Shown here: positions 25,427-39,337 of the stretch, in pieces
Layout of the letters: the number at the start of each line of letters is the position of its first letter
How positions within the stretch are numbered: the stretch's first letter is position 1
Assembly (NCBI RefSeq): GCF_014196255.1
Contig: NZ_JACIDH010000018.1
Coordinates: 1 to 64,000 of the forward strand
From: Sphingomonas pseudosanguinis
GTDB taxonomy: Bacteria; Pseudomonadota; Alphaproteobacteria; Sphingomonadales; Sphingomonadaceae
DNA length: 64,000 nucleotides
Direction: 5' to 3'
The notes under the pieces: generated by a model
What the model saw: only the letters and a program-made list of their open reading frames with translations
Databases searched by the model: none
Told to the model about the DNA's origin: nothing
Program-made: the position numbers and the translations under genes

Positions 25427-26868
25427 TGATTCAGGGCACCGGCTCGGACGTGGGCAAGTCGGTGCTGGTCGCTGGCCTGTGCCGGGCTTTCGCCAATCGC
25501 GGGCTTCGCGTCCGGCCCTTCAAGCCGCAGAATATGAGCAACAATGCCGCCGCGACCCCGGACGGCGGCGAGATCGGGCGGGCGCAGGCGACGCAGGCGC
25601 TGGCGGCGCGGGTGACGCCGCATGTCGACATGAACCCGGTGTTGCTGAAGCCGCAGGGCGACCGCACCTCGCAACTGATCGTGCGCGGACAGGTGCGCGG
25701 GATGCTGCCGGCGTCGAAATGGCGCGAGGGGCGGATCGGCCTCCTGCCCGAAGTCGTCGACTGCTATCGCCGGTTGGAGGAGGAATGCGACCTCGTCATT
25801 GTCGAGGGCGCAGGCTCGCCTGCGGAAGTGAACCTGCGCAGCGGCGACATCGCCAATATGGGCTTCGCGCGCGCGGCGAACGTGCCGGTGGTGCTGGCGG
25901 GAGACATTGACCGGGGCGGCGTGATCGCCTCGCTGGTCGGGACGAAGGCGGTGATCGACCCGGCCGATGCCGCGATGATCCGGGGCTTTCTGGTCAACAA
26001 GTTTCGCGGCGATCCGGCATTGTTCGCCGACGGGATGGCGGTGATCGCCGAGCATACCGGCTGGCATTCGCTGGGGCTGATCCCCTGGCTGGCCGACGCG
26101 GCACGCCTGCCGAGCGAGGATGCAGTCATCCTGGAGCGGAGCCGCGCCGGTGCCGGGGGGCGGATCGCGATCGCCTGTCCGATCACGCCGCGCATCGCCA
26201 ATTTCGACGATCTCGATCCGCTACGGCTGGAGCCGCAGGTCGATCTGGTCATGGTCCGCCCCGGCCAGCCCATTCCCGATGCCGCGATGATCGTGCTGGC
26301 GGGATCGAAGGCGACGATCGCCGACCTGGCCTTCCTCCGAGAGCAAGGCTGGGACATCGACATCGCCGCGCATCACCGGCGCGGACGGCCGGTGCTGGGC
26401 TTGTGCGGCGGATACCAGATGCTGGGCCGTGTCGTCGCCGACCCGGACGGGATCGAGGGGCCGGCGGGGCGTGTCGCAGGGCTGGGGCTGCTGGATGTCG
26501 AGACGGTATTGACGGGCGAAAAGACGGTGCGGCCGGTGACGGGCGCGGCGCTAGGCGCGTCCTTTTCGGGGTATGAAATCCATCTGGGGCGCACGAGCGG
26601 CCCCGATACCGCGCGTCCCGTGGGCCATCTCGCCGATGGCCGGGCGGAGGGAGCGGTCAGCGCCGATGGGCTGGTCGCGGGCAGCTATATCCATGGCCTG
26701 TTGGGAGAGGCCGGGCAGCGGGCGGCGTGGCTGGCGCGGATCGGCGTGGCGGGGCAGGGGCCGGATCATAGCGCCGATGTCGACGCCGCGCTCGACGCCA
26801 TCGCCGCCGTGCTGGAGGCGCATGTCGATTGCGACGCGCTGCTGCGGATCGCTCAGGGCCGGGCGTAG
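25414..26868 (+). CDS. cobQ: Cobyric acid synthase CobQ
   Basis: A 484-residue glutamine-dependent amidotransferase that amidates side chains b, d, e and g. The N-terminal ATP domain has [41 protein letters not shown] and [15 protein letters not shown]. The C-terminal GATase domain has [10 protein letters not shown] (nucleophile Cys) and SYIHGLLGE. An alternative ATG at 25426 (MIQGTGS) would give a one-base overlap with the cobD stop and is equally credible. The last 16 bases overlap cobS, transcribed the other way. Confidence 0.95.
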   Translation: MAGVMIQGTGSDVGKSVLVAGLCRAFANRGLRVRPFKPQNMSNNAAATPDGGEIGRAQATQALAARVTPHVDMNPVLLKPQGDRTSQLIVRGQVRGMLPASKWREGRIGLLPEVVDCYRRLEEECDLVIVEGAGSPAEVNLRSGDIANMGFARAANVPVVLAGDIDRGGVIASLVGTKAVIDPADAAMIRGFLVNKFRGDPALFADGMAVIAEHTGWHSLGLIPWLADAARLPSEDAVILERSRAGAGGRIAIACPITPRIANFDDLDPLRLEPQVDLVMVRPGQPIPDAAMIVLAGSKATIADLAFLREQGWDIDIAAHHRRGRPVLGLCGGYQMLGRVVADPDGIEGPAGRVAGLGLLDVETVLTGEKTVRPVTGAALGASFSGYEIHLGRTSGPDTARPVGHLADGRAEGAVSADGLVAGSYIHGLLGEAGQRAAWLARIGVAGQGPDHSADVDAALDAIAAVLEAHVDCDALLRIAQGRA

Positions 26869-27569
26869 AGGACGGCGGCGAGGAGCAAGGCGGTCTCGGT
26901 CAGCTCGATGCCGGCGCCATGCACGTCGCCGGTCACGCCGCCCAGCTTGCGCCGGAACCAGAGCGACAGCGCGACGATCACGAGCGGCGCGGTGACCAGC
27001 GGCGGATAGGCCAGACCTAATAGAAGGACGACCATGATCCACGCGATCATGTCGAACGGCCGCACCGCGCGCGACACCAGCGCGCCCAGCCCGCCGGGGC
27101 GCAGCGGCGGCAGGACGCGCGCCCAGATCAGCGGCCCGACCCGCGCCGCCGCCGGGATCAGCGCGACGATCGGCCAGGCGGCGAGCGCCAGCGCGTGAAG
27201 CAGCACCAGCTTGGCGAGCAACTGCATCACCAATGTCACGACGCCGAAGCTGCCGATATGCGGATCGGCCATCACCGCCAGCAGTCGCGAGCGGTCGCCA
27301 TGCGCCGCCCCCAATCCATCGGACAGGTCCGCCAGCCCGTCGAGATGCAGCGCGCCCGTCACCCACACCCAGGCGATCAGCGCCGCCAGCGCCCCCGCCC
27401 AGGGGTTGACGATCGCCCCGAGCCGCAAGGCACCCGCGACGATCGCCCCGATGACCAGCCCCGCGACCGGATAGAGCCGGATCGCGGCGGCGAAATCGGC
27501 TTCATCGGCCTCGACGCGCGGCATGGGCAGGCGGGTGAGGAAGCTCAGCGCCAGGATCAGCGGCGTCAT
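26853..27569 (-). CDS. cobS: Adenosylcobinamide-GDP ribazoletransferase CobS (CobV)
   Basis: A 238-residue polytopic membrane enzyme that joins adenosylcobinamide-GDP to alpha-ribazole, completing B12. It has the N-terminal [11 protein letters not shown], the metal-binding [19 protein letters not shown] (D-x4-D pattern typical of the family), [10 protein letters not shown] and C-terminal [16 protein letters not shown]. It is coupled by ATGA overlap to the phosphatase gene. This is not the AAA+ cobaltochelatase subunit that shares the name CobS. Confidence 0.94.
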   Translation of the reverse strand: MTPLILALSFLTRLPMPRVEADEADFAAAIRLYPVAGLVIGAIVAGALRLGAIVNPWAGALAALIAWVWVTGALHLDGLADLSDGLGAAHGDRSRLLAVMADPHIGSFGVVTLVMQLLAKLVLLHALALAAWPIVALIPAAARVGPLIWARVLPPLRPGGLGALVSRAVRPFDMIAWIMVVLLLGLAYPPLVTAPLVIVALSLWFRRKLGGVTGDVHGAGIELTETALLLAAVLYARP

Positions 27570-28123
27570 GCGGTCACCAGCCCGCTGACCTGCCCCGCGC
27601 GCGGTGCGCCGTCCCACACATCCAGCGTCAACAGGCTGGCATAGGGCAGCGCAAAGGCCCAGACGGTACGGACATCGAATCCGCACAGCACATGCAGCGC
27701 CGCGCGCATCGCGCCGCCATGGGTGACGATCAGCGTCGGCTCTGGCGGGAGTTCGGCGATCGCGGCACCGACCCGCGCCACCAGATCGGACCAGCGCTCG
27801 CCCCCCGGTGGGGCTGCGGCATCGGGGTCGTCCCAGAAACGGCCGAGCGCCGCCGGGTCGATCGACGCGGGCGCCAGGCCGTCCCAGTCGCCGAAATCCA
27901 GTTCGCGCCAGCGGGCGTCGACCTCGGCTGGTCCGATCGCCTCGGCACAGGCGCGCGCGCGCGACAGGTCGGAGGCGATGCGGCGGGCGATGCTCAGCCC
28001 GCGCGCGCGCGACACACACGCGGCAATGCCCGCCGCCGTCGCCCGACTGTCGGTCCGCCCCAGCATCCGCCCCGTCCGTTCGGGTTCGCCATGGCGAAGC
28101 AGATGCAGGCGGAAGGCCGTCAC
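27566..28123 (-). CDS. Histidine phosphatase, likely alpha-ribazole-5'-phosphate phosphatase
   Basis: A 185-residue branch of the phosphoglycerate mutase-like superfamily. The catalytic LLRHGEPERTGRMLGRTD lies at the N-terminus, with RELDFGDWDGL in the middle and IVTHGGAMRAAL near the end. Placement between cobT and cobS points to the alpha-ribazole phosphate step (Salmonella CobC). The overlap with both neighbours supports this; substrate choice itself is inferred. Confidence 0.88.
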   Translation of the reverse strand: MTAFRLHLLRHGEPERTGRMLGRTDSRATAAGIAACVSRARGLSIARRIASDLSRARACAEAIGPAEVDARWRELDFGDWDGLAPASIDPAALGRFWDDPDAAAPPGGERWSDLVARVGAAIAELPPEPTLIVTHGGAMRAALHVLCGFDVRTVWAFALPYASLLTLDVWDGAPRAGQVSGLVTA

Positions 28124-29130
28124 GCGCTCGCCACGCCCGCTTCGGCGAAGGTCGCCATGCCGTCATGCGCGGCCAGCGCCGCGCGGATGACCTGTACCGC
28201 CACCGCCGCGCCGCTCGCCTCGCCCAGCCGCATGTTGAGCGACAGAATCGGGTCCAGCTCCAGCCGCTGCAACAGCCGGATATGCCCCGGCTCGGCCGAG
28301 CAATGCCCCGCCAGGCAATGCGCGGTGATCCCCGGATTGACCAGCGCCAGCGGCGCGATCGCGGCGGTGCCGATGAAGCCGTCGAGCACGACGGGCACGC
28401 CCTTCATGCGCGCCGCCAGCACCGCGCCCGCCATGGCGGCGATCTCGCGCCCGCCCAGCCGGCGCAGGATTTCGAACGCGCTGGTCAGATGCTCGGCGTG
28501 CAGCGCCAGCCCCTCGGCCACCACAGCCGCCTTGCGCGACAGGCCTTGCGCATCGACCCCGGTGCCGGGGCCGACCCAGTCGGCGGGATCGCCCCCGAAA
28601 CTGGCGGCGGCGAGCGCGGCGGCGGGGGTGGTGTTGCCGATTCCCATCTCGCCCAGCACCAGCAGATCGGCATCGCCGACCGCCGCCGCCCCCGCCGACA
28701 GAGCGGCCAGGCATTCGGCCTCACTCATCGCGGGTGCGGTGGTGAAGTCGGCGGTCGGCCGGTCGAGGTCGAGCGGTACGACCGACAGGTCCAGTCCCGC
28801 CGCCGCCGCCAGCGCGTTGATCGCGGCCCCGCCGGCGTGGAAGTTGGCGACCATCTGGACGGTCACCTCGGCGGGAAAGGCGCTGACCCCGCGTGCGACG
28901 ACGCCGTGATTGCCGGCGAAGATCACTACGCGCCCACGCGCGATCCGGGGCCGTTCATGTCCCTGCCAGCCGGCCATGAAGACGGCGATGTCCTCCAGCC
29001 GGCCGAGCGACCCCGGCGGCTTGGTCAGCTGTCCCTGGCGACGCGCGGCGGCGTCGCGCGCGCCGGCATCGGGCTGGGGCAGCGCGGCCAGCGTCGTCTC
29101 GAAACTGGCGACGGTCGGAAAGGCGATCAT
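28120..29130 (-). CDS. cobT: Nicotinate-nucleotide-dimethylbenzimidazole phosphoribosyltransferase CobT
   Basis: A 336-residue protein. Family markers are QGQLTKPPGSLGRLEDIA, VVIFAGNHGVVARGVSAFP, MVANFHAGGAAINALA, LGEMGIGNTTPAAA, and PVVLDGFIGTAAIAPL with GHCSAEPGHI. It activates dimethylbenzimidazole as alpha-ribazole phosphate. It starts at ATG 29130, overlapping the DUF1636 stop. DMB itself must come from BluB or outside, as bluB is not in the window. Confidence 0.95.
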   Translation of the reverse strand: MIAFPTVASFETTLAALPQPDAGARDAAARRQGQLTKPPGSLGRLEDIAVFMAGWQGHERPRIARGRVVIFAGNHGVVARGVSAFPAEVTVQMVANFHAGGAAINALAAAAGLDLSVVPLDLDRPTADFTTAPAMSEAECLAALSAGAAAVGDADLLVLGEMGIGNTTPAAALAAASFGGDPADWVGPGTGVDAQGLSRKAAVVAEGLALHAEHLTSAFEILRRLGGREIAAMAGAVLAARMKGVPVVLDGFIGTAAIAPLALVNPGITAHCLAGHCSAEPGHIRLLQRLELDPILSLNMRLGEASGAAVAVQVIRAALAAHDGMATFAEAGVASA

Positions 29131-29534
29131 TCGACCACGAAGCCTTCGGGCGGTGTGCGGGTCAGGAAATGGCCCTTCACCCCTTGCGGCCATTGCTTGT
29201 ACGGCACCTGGCCCCAGTCGCTATCGGCATAGGCTCTCGCATAATCCAATATGGCGCGCGCGGCGTCTTCGTCGGGCGTGAACTTGCCCATGACGTATCC
29301 GACCTTGCCGGGGCAGCGGAGATGGACGGTGCAGAAGGACTGGCAGGCGAAGAGGCAGGGCATCTCCTCCACCGCGACATCGGCATAGGCGGGGTCGGAG
29401 GCCTGGACGGCGCGCAGGGCCTCGACCAGCAGCGCGCCGCCGCGCTTGCCCTCGTCATTCTCGCGCGCCTCGTCGGACAGGCGGCAGGTGTTGCAGGCGA
29501 CCACGGCGGGGCCGTTCGCGGCGGGCTTCAGCAT
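29127..29534 (-). CDS. DUF1636 six-cysteine protein, first gene of a B12-controlled operon
   Basis: A 135-residue protein of the DUF1636 family, whose role is unknown. It has CNTC (cysteines 14 and 17) and a second block with cysteines 60, 64, 68 and 74 (PCLFACQSFCTVHLRCPGK), followed by YVMGKFTPDEDAARAIL. The spacing recalls thioredoxin-like [2Fe-2S] ferredoxins, or a metal-binding site. It begins 109 bases after riboswitch 3 and overlaps cobT, so its expression follows B12 status. A redox partner in corrinoid reduction, or a cobalt-handling role, would both fit; neither is shown. The ATG at 29534 fits family length. Confidence 0.8.
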   Translation of the reverse strand: MLKPAANGPAVVACNTCRLSDEARENDEGKRGGALLVEALRAVQASDPAYADVAVEEMPCLFACQSFCTVHLRCPGKVGYVMGKFTPDEDAARAILDYARAYADSDWGQVPYKQWPQGVKGHFLTRTPPEGFVVE

Positions 29535-29642
29535 GGGGTAGGCTCGGTCATCGGGGCAGGTCTCCAAAGGCGCTGTCGCCCGCGCGAGGGGATGCCCCGT
29601 TCCGCCCGGCACACCCTGTCCGGTCGAAGGACGACGGCGACG

Positions 29643-29789
29643 GGCAGGTCTCCTGGCTCGCGGGTCGGGGTCGCTCCGCCGCCTTCTCGGGAAAGCCCCA
29701 ATGGCGTGATGGCGGATGGCTCGCCGCTTACAGTTGCAGGGGCAGCCGGGGTGTCGCACCCCGTTCCCTTTTGATCCCCGAGGGGAACC
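29643..29789 (-). promoter_or_regulatory. Cobalamin (B12) riboswitch 3, leader of DUF1636-cobT-phosphatase-cobS
   Basis: Read on the minus strand, GGTTCCCCTCGGGGATC is followed by AAAAGGGAAC, the B12 box CTGCCCCTGCAACTGTAAGC, then GGGGCTTTCCCGAGAAGGC and finally GACCCGCGAGCCAGGAGACC. It is a complete aptamer, shorter than the two on the plus strand. The next gene starts 109 bases away. Confidence 0.94.
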
Positions 29790-29841
29790 TGTCGCGGCGG
29801 CAGCGATAGGCGCGTGGGGCATGGGAGGCAACAGCCCTATT

Positions 29842-29966
29842 CCTCCCCGGTACGGGGAGGTGGCAGCGCGCAGCGCTGACGGAGGGGGGCTTGCCAAACC
29901 GGGCATCCCCGGCCGCACGCCCCCTCCACCATGCTGCGCATGGTCCCCCTCCCCGTACCGGGGAGG
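29842..29966. repeat. GC-rich palindromic repeat at the 3' side of the S9 peptidase
   Basis: CCTCCCCGGTACGGGGAGG at the left and CCTCCCCGTACCGGGGAGG at the right enclose GACGGAGGGG and CCCCCTCCACCATG...CATGG units. It is the same family as the elements at 45200, 58727 and 61403. It ends four bases before the peptidase stop codon. Confidence 0.85.
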
Positions 29967-29969
29967 AGA

Positions 29970-35391
<5,422 letters not shown>

Positions 35392-35429
35392 CGGAATACA
35401 ATTCAACCCGCCGTCATGCCCTGGGTTAG

Positions 35430-35453
35430 ATGATATTTTGTATCATTAATGAT
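35430..35453. promoter_or_regulatory. Overlapping palindromes in the merC/beta-galactosidase divergent region
   Basis: ATGATA-TTTTG-TATCAT (35430-35446) overlaps the perfect palindrome ATCATTAATGAT (35442-35453). Both are AT-rich in GC-rich surroundings, 23-46 bases before the merC start. The 15-mer from 35432 recurs with one change before the Ni/Co permease. This suggests a metal-sensing repressor site (Fur/Zur-like or Rrf2-like). The regulator is not identified. Confidence 0.5.
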
Positions 35454-35475
35454 GCGGATGGTGTAGGGGGTGTGC

Positions 35476-35889
35476 ATGGAACGGATCGACGGCATCGCTA
35501 CACCCGACAGGCATCACGGTCGGGGTTGGGACCGACTGGCCATCTCGGCCTCGGCGCTTTGTCTGGTCCATTGCCTTGTCCTGCCGCTGGTCGCCGCCTT
35601 CCTGCCGATGATCGCGCAATGGGCGGGGTGGGGCGAGGCGTTTCATGTCGCCATGCTGGGCATCGCCGTTCCGTTGAGCAGCCTGACCCTGTTCGCTGGC
35701 TGGCGACGCCACCGGGCCTTGGTGCCGCCGGCGATCGGCGCCGCGGGGCTGGCGCTGCTGGTCGCGGGGCTGGTCTTCGATGGGCAGGGGCTGGGTACGG
35801 CGCTGACCGTGGCGGGCAGCATCGCGCTGGCGGTGGCGCATATCGCCAATCTGCGGGCCAGCAATCTGGCGATTCTGTCGGCACTGTAA
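35476..35889 (+). CDS. MerC domain-containing membrane protein
   Basis: A 137-residue protein with four predicted membrane helices (about 18-40, 48-67, 76-96 and 101-120). The MerC-type cysteine pair is in helix 1 (ALCLVHCLVLP). MerC moves Hg(II) across the inner membrane in mer operons, but no other mer gene is here. Solitary chromosomal MerC-like proteins may handle other soft or divalent metals. The ATG at 35476 follows AGGGGG at five-base spacing; a GTG at 35470 is less likely. The operator-like palindromes just upstream support metal control. Confidence 0.82.
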   Translation: MERIDGIATPDRHHGRGWDRLAISASALCLVHCLVLPLVAAFLPMIAQWAGWGEAFHVAMLGIAVPLSSLTLFAGWRRHRALVPPAIGAAGLALLVAGLVFDGQGLGTALTVAGSIALAVAHIANLRASNLAILSAL

Positions 35890-36022
35890 CGCTAAGCCGC
35901 ACGACGCGGATGTTGCCCCATTTGCGCACGGTCTTTCCACGCGTTTTTGCGCGATGCCCTTGACCGGCACCGGCGCTTTCGCGCAGTCGCGCAGACCCAA
36001 TATGGTCGGGCGGGAGAGTGGA

Positions 36023-36922
36023 ATGGTCGAGGCACAGGATCGGATCGTCGCGGGCGTGGAACTGGGCGGGACGAAATCGATCGTGCTGATCGGGCGGGGC
36101 CGCGACATTCTGGTGTCGGAACGCCTGCCCACCACCACGCCCGCCGTCACCTTGGCCGCGCTGCGCCAGCGTCTGGCCGAATGGCAGGACCAGTATAAGC
36201 CCGAAGCGCTGGGCATCGGCAGCTTCGGCCCGATCGCGCTCGACAAGACCGGTATGGATTACGGCCATATGCTGGCGACGCCCAAGCCCGGTTGGGCCGG
36301 CGCGGATGTCGCGGGGGCGCTGTCCGAAGGCTTTGGCGAGCGGGTGGCGATCCATACCGACGTGACCGGCGCCGCGCTGGCCGAGGGGCAGTGGGGCGCG
36401 GCGCGCGGGCTGTCCGACCATGTCTATGTGACGATCGGCACCGGTGTCGGCATGGGCATCATCGCCGGCGGCCAGCCGGTATCGGGACGGATGCATCCGG
36501 AGGCGGGCCATGTCCGCGTCCGCCGCGTCGCGGGCGATGATTTCGCCGGCGCCTGCCCCTTCCATGGCGATTGCCTGGAAGGGCTGGTGGCCGGTCCCGC
36601 CATTGCCGCGCGGACGGGCAAGCCGGCACAGGAACTGGCGGCGGACGATCCCGCCTGGACCTTCGTCGCCGATGCCCTCGCCGAGAGCTTCGCCGGGCTG
36701 TTCCTGACGCTGGCCTGTGGCCGGATCGTGATCGGCGGCGGCGTCGGGGTGGGGCAGCCGCACCTGCTCGACATGGTGCGCGCCGCGACGGTCGAGAAGC
36801 TGTCGGGCTACCTCCCCTTCGTCGACGCGGCGCAGGTCGCCAACCGCATCGTCCATGCCCAGTTGGGCGACCAGGCCGGGCCGCTCGGTACCCTGGCGCT
36901 GGCGCGCAGCGTCCTGGACTGA
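36023..36922 (+). CDS. ROK-family fructokinase
   Basis: A 299-residue sugar kinase. It has an N-terminal phosphate loop AGVELGGTKSIVLIGRG, then GIGSFGPIAL, HTDVTGAALAEGQWGAARG (catalytic Asp), VYVTIGTGVGMGIIAGG, and the zinc-binding ROK segment HPEAGHVRVRR...CPFHGDCLEGL. This layout matches bacterial fructokinases that make fructose-6-phosphate. I chose ATG 36023 because of the GGGAGAGTGG upstream; starts at 35954 and 36002 are in frame. No sugar transporter or regulator is adjacent. Confidence 0.88.
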   Translation: MVEAQDRIVAGVELGGTKSIVLIGRGRDILVSERLPTTTPAVTLAALRQRLAEWQDQYKPEALGIGSFGPIALDKTGMDYGHMLATPKPGWAGADVAGALSEGFGERVAIHTDVTGAALAEGQWGAARGLSDHVYVTIGTGVGMGIIAGGQPVSGRMHPEAGHVRVRRVAGDDFAGACPFHGDCLEGLVAGPAIAARTGKPAQELAADDPAWTFVADALAESFAGLFLTLACGRIVIGGGVGVGQPHLLDMVRAATVEKLSGYLPFVDAAQVANRIVHAQLGDQAGPLGTLALARSVLD

Positions 36923-36991
36923 TCCCCCGCACAAAGCGCTGTCCTACAGCGAACCGATATGGTTCGTGTTGTCCGTCACAGGGAGGGCGAC

Positions 36992-37549
36992 ATGGGACAG
37001 CGGGACGAGGTGGATGTGGATGCGCTGATCGCGCAGGTGATCGCGCGCGAGGGGGATTATGCCGATCATCCCGCCGACCGGGGCGGGGCGACCCGGTTCG
37101 GCATTACCGAGGCGGTGGCGCGCGCCGACGGCTATGACGGGGCGATGCGCCGTCTGCCGCTGGCGCGGGCGGAGGCGATCTATCGCCGCCTCTATTGGTC
37201 CGCACCGGGATGGGACCGGGTGGCGACGCGCGCCCCCCGGCTGGCGGCGGAATTGTTCGACACCGGCGTGAATATGGGGCCGGCGGTGGCGGCGGGTTTC
37301 CTGCAGCGCGCGCTCAACGCGCTCAATCGCGGCGGCGGCGACTATCCCGACATGGCGGTGGACGGCCGGATCGGCCCTGCGACGCTTGCCGCGCTCGACG
37401 CCTTTCTGCGCCACCGGGGGCCGGCGGGCGAGATCGTGCTGTTGAAGGCGGTCGAGGCGTTGCAGGGCGAACGCTATCTGACGCTGGCCGAGCGGCGGCC
37501 GGCGAACGAGGCGTTCCTCTATGGCTGGCTGGCGGATCGCCTGTCATGA
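36992..37549 (+). CDS. GH108 endolysin-type N-acetylmuramidase
   Basis: A 185-residue protein. The glycosyl hydrolase 108 core is clear: IAREGDYADHPADRGGATRFGIT (the catalytic glutamate lies in the R-E-G-D/G motif), LARAEAIYRRLYW, LFDTGVNMG and a peptidoglycan-binding-like C-terminal part with DGRIGPATLAAL. No signal peptide is present, as expected for a holin-dependent endolysin. The ATG at 36992 follows AGGGAGGGCGAC. Its stop overlaps the holin ATG. In alphaproteobacteria such pairs release gene transfer agents. Confidence 0.88.
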   Translation: MGQRDEVDVDALIAQVIAREGDYADHPADRGGATRFGITEAVARADGYDGAMRRLPLARAEAIYRRLYWSAPGWDRVATRAPRLAAELFDTGVNMGPAVAAGFLQRALNALNRGGGDYPDMAVDGRIGPATLAALDAFLRHRGPAGEIVLLKAVEALQGERYLTLAERRPANEAFLYGWLADRLS

Positions 37550-37824
37550 GCCGGGAGGACGCCATGGCACCGGGCGACGCGGATGCGAACGACCGCTGGA
37601 CCCGGCGGGCGCGGCCGACCTTCCTCTATGTCATGTACCTGCTGCTGCTCTGGAGCATCCCGATGGGTCTGCTCGCAGGGGTGAAGCCGGCAATGGCGGC
37701 GGCGATGATCCGGGGCATGGCGCAATATCTGGCCGCCATCCCCGAGCCGCTCTACGCGCTCTTCGGCACGGGTTATCTCGGCTACACCGTCGCGCGCGAA
37801 TGGGGGAAGCGGCCCAAGGCGTGA
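37546..37824 (+). CDS. Holin of the three-transmembrane GTA-release type
   Basis: A 92-residue protein with hydrophobic stretches FLYVMYLLLLWSIPMGLLAG, AMAAAMIRGMAQYLAAI and ALFGTGYLGYTVAREWGK, matching the Holin_3TMp family linked to gene transfer agent release. It starts with an ATGA overlap on the endolysin gene, the usual lysis-cassette coupling. No phage structural genes are nearby, so it likely serves a GTA cluster elsewhere; that is inference. Confidence 0.8.
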   Translation: MSREDAMAPGDADANDRWTRRARPTFLYVMYLLLLWSIPMGLLAGVKPAMAAAMIRGMAQYLAAIPEPLYALFGTGYLGYTVAREWGKRPKA

Positions 37825-37833
37825 TGAGGCAAG

Positions 37834-37932
37834 CCCCTCCCCTTCAGGGGAGGGGTTGGGGTGGGGCCTCTCCTCTTGGTGCAGGGCTTGTGGAAGCGCC
37901 CCACCCCCGCCCCCTCCCCTGACGGGGAGGGG
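37834..37932. repeat. GC-rich palindromic repeat after the holin gene
   Basis: CCCCTCCCCTTCAGGGGAGG at the left and CCCTCCCCTGACGGGGAGGG at the right are each palindromic and pair with each other over about 100 bases. The gap is convergent (holin versus retropepsin gene). Confidence 0.85.
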
Positions 37933-37955
37933 TGATTCGGTTCAGTCATCTCGCC

Positions 37956-39206
37956 TCAATAGAAGCGGGCGAGGGTGAGGCTGCGTTCCTGGCCGTCGCA
38001 CATGCGCAGGCGGACCGTGGTGCCGGGCTTGCCCACGGTCCAGCGGGCCATGGCGCTGTCGACATAGTCCTTCGGGATCGGCTGGCCGTCGATGGCGCAG
38101 ATCGCGTCACCTTCGCGCCAGCCGGCCTTGTCCGCCGGCCCGCCGCGCATGACGTGGAGCACGCGCAGCCGGTCGCCGGCGACACCCATCAACAGCCCGG
38201 CGGTCGAACGCAGCGCCGGCTGGTCGGCATCGGGACCGGGGGCCAGCACCATGTGCCCGGCGCCGGGATCGAGCAGCACGCGGTAGCGTTGCAGGAAGCC
38301 CGACCCCAGCCGCCCGGCGACGCCGACCGATTCGCTGAATCCCTTGGCTGGCTCGATCCGCACCTCGACCTCGCGCGCGGTCAGGCTGCCGAGCTTCACG
38401 GTCGGCGCGATCGCCAGGTCGTTGACCGAGGGACCGGCCAGCCCGAACCCGATCGCGCTGGTGGTCGGCAGCGACGCCAGCTTCGCCGCGCGCCATCCGG
38501 CCTGGGTCACGGTCAGCGCCGAGCCGTCGCCGGTATCGACGATCACCGGCGACAGCCGCGTATGGCCCAGGCCCACCACGCTTTCATATACGCGCCGCTC
38601 GGCCGAGATGGTCAGCGGCGCGGTCGCCCCCCGGAACGGCATCCGCCCCGAGGGGAGCAGGCGAAAGCGCTTGGCCTGATAATCGATGTCGAGCGCATGC
38701 GCGGCGAGCAGATCGCGCCCGACCAGCAGATCGACCGGCCTGGCATCGCCCGTCGCCATCGCGGGCAGGGGGGCGACCGCGACACCGCCGCCCTTGCGGG
38801 TCAGGCCGCCGAGCGACAGCGTGCGAGTCGGCATCCAACCGATTGCGACGGCACCGCCGATCGCGCTCGCCTCGCCGCCCGGCCGGATGCGCGCGGCCTT
38901 CGCGATGCCGGAGTCGCGCGACAGCAGTGTGAAGCTGACCCCGGTGTCGAGAATGGCCGACGCGCTCTGCCCGTCGATCGTCATGGCGAAGCGAATCTGG
39001 TTGCCCGGCGTCAGCTGAAAGCGAATCCAGCGCGCCTCCGCATCGGCGGCGAGCGTCGCGACGCCCGGATCGCGCGCGGCGGCGGCGACCACATCCTCAC
39101 CCGTATCGGCTGCATCGGTGACCGGGGCCGGTTCGGAGGCGCGCGGGGCCATCATCGCGGCGGTCAGCAACAAGGGGGCGGGGAGCAGATAGAGCAGGCG
39201 ACGCAT
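37956..39206 (-). CDS. Exported retropepsin-like aspartic protease with C-terminal PDZ domain
   Basis: A 416-residue protein with a signal peptide (MRRLLYLLPAPLLLTAAMMA). Two retropepsin-like motifs, AILDTGVSFTLL (Asp 87) and PVIVDTGDGSALTV (Asp 224), suggest an internally duplicated single-chain fold rather than a homodimer. The C-terminal PDZ (about 325-405) has GLLMGVAGDRLRVLHVMRGGPADKAGWREGDAICAIDG. Periplasmic location and PDZ suggest regulated cleavage of envelope proteins. The substrate is unknown. The start at 39206 gives the signal peptide; a longer frame begins at 39269. Confidence 0.8.
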   Translation of the reverse strand: MRRLLYLLPAPLLLTAAMMAPRASEPAPVTDAADTGEDVVAAAARDPGVATLAADAEARWIRFQLTPGNQIRFAMTIDGQSASAILDTGVSFTLLSRDSGIAKAARIRPGGEASAIGGAVAIGWMPTRTLSLGGLTRKGGGVAVAPLPAMATGDARPVDLLVGRDLLAAHALDIDYQAKRFRLLPSGRMPFRGATAPLTISAERRVYESVVGLGHTRLSPVIVDTGDGSALTVTQAGWRAAKLASLPTTSAIGFGLAGPSVNDLAIAPTVKLGSLTAREVEVRIEPAKGFSESVGVAGRLGSGFLQRYRVLLDPGAGHMVLAPGPDADQPALRSTAGLLMGVAGDRLRVLHVMRGGPADKAGWREGDAICAIDGQPIPKDYVDSAMARWTVGKPGTTVRLRMCDGQERSLTLARFY

Positions 39207-39309
39207 CACATCCCAACGCCTAGCCCAGCCAGAGGCTGCGCGCGCGGGAAATCGAGGGTGTGCGTTCACCTCCGCAAAGGCAGCGATGAGGAATACGCCT
39301 TCCTTTCAG

Positions 39310-39337
39310 CACCACCCCGACTTTCGCCGGGGTGGTG
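39310..39337. other. Hairpin in divergent intergenic region
   Basis: A perfect 10-base stem CACCACCCCG/CGGGGTGGTG with an 8-base loop. It lies in the 271-base gap between the divergent retropepsin and HELTH-protein genes, about 140 bases before the latter. No U-tract follows. It could be part of a leader RNA or a repeat remnant. Confidence 0.5.

Noticed and set aside
26853..28166. Single 437-residue protein combining the phosphatase region and CobS
   Set aside because: The N-terminal part is out of frame with the true phosphatase gene; CobS starts cleanly at 27569 with an ATGA overlap.
35470..35889. A complete mercury-resistance operon
   Set aside because: Only a MerC-like protein is present; no merR, merT, merP or merA is nearby.
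36992..37824. Prophage remnant
   Set aside because: Only an endolysin and a holin are present; no integrase, portal, capsid or tail genes and no compositional change flank them.
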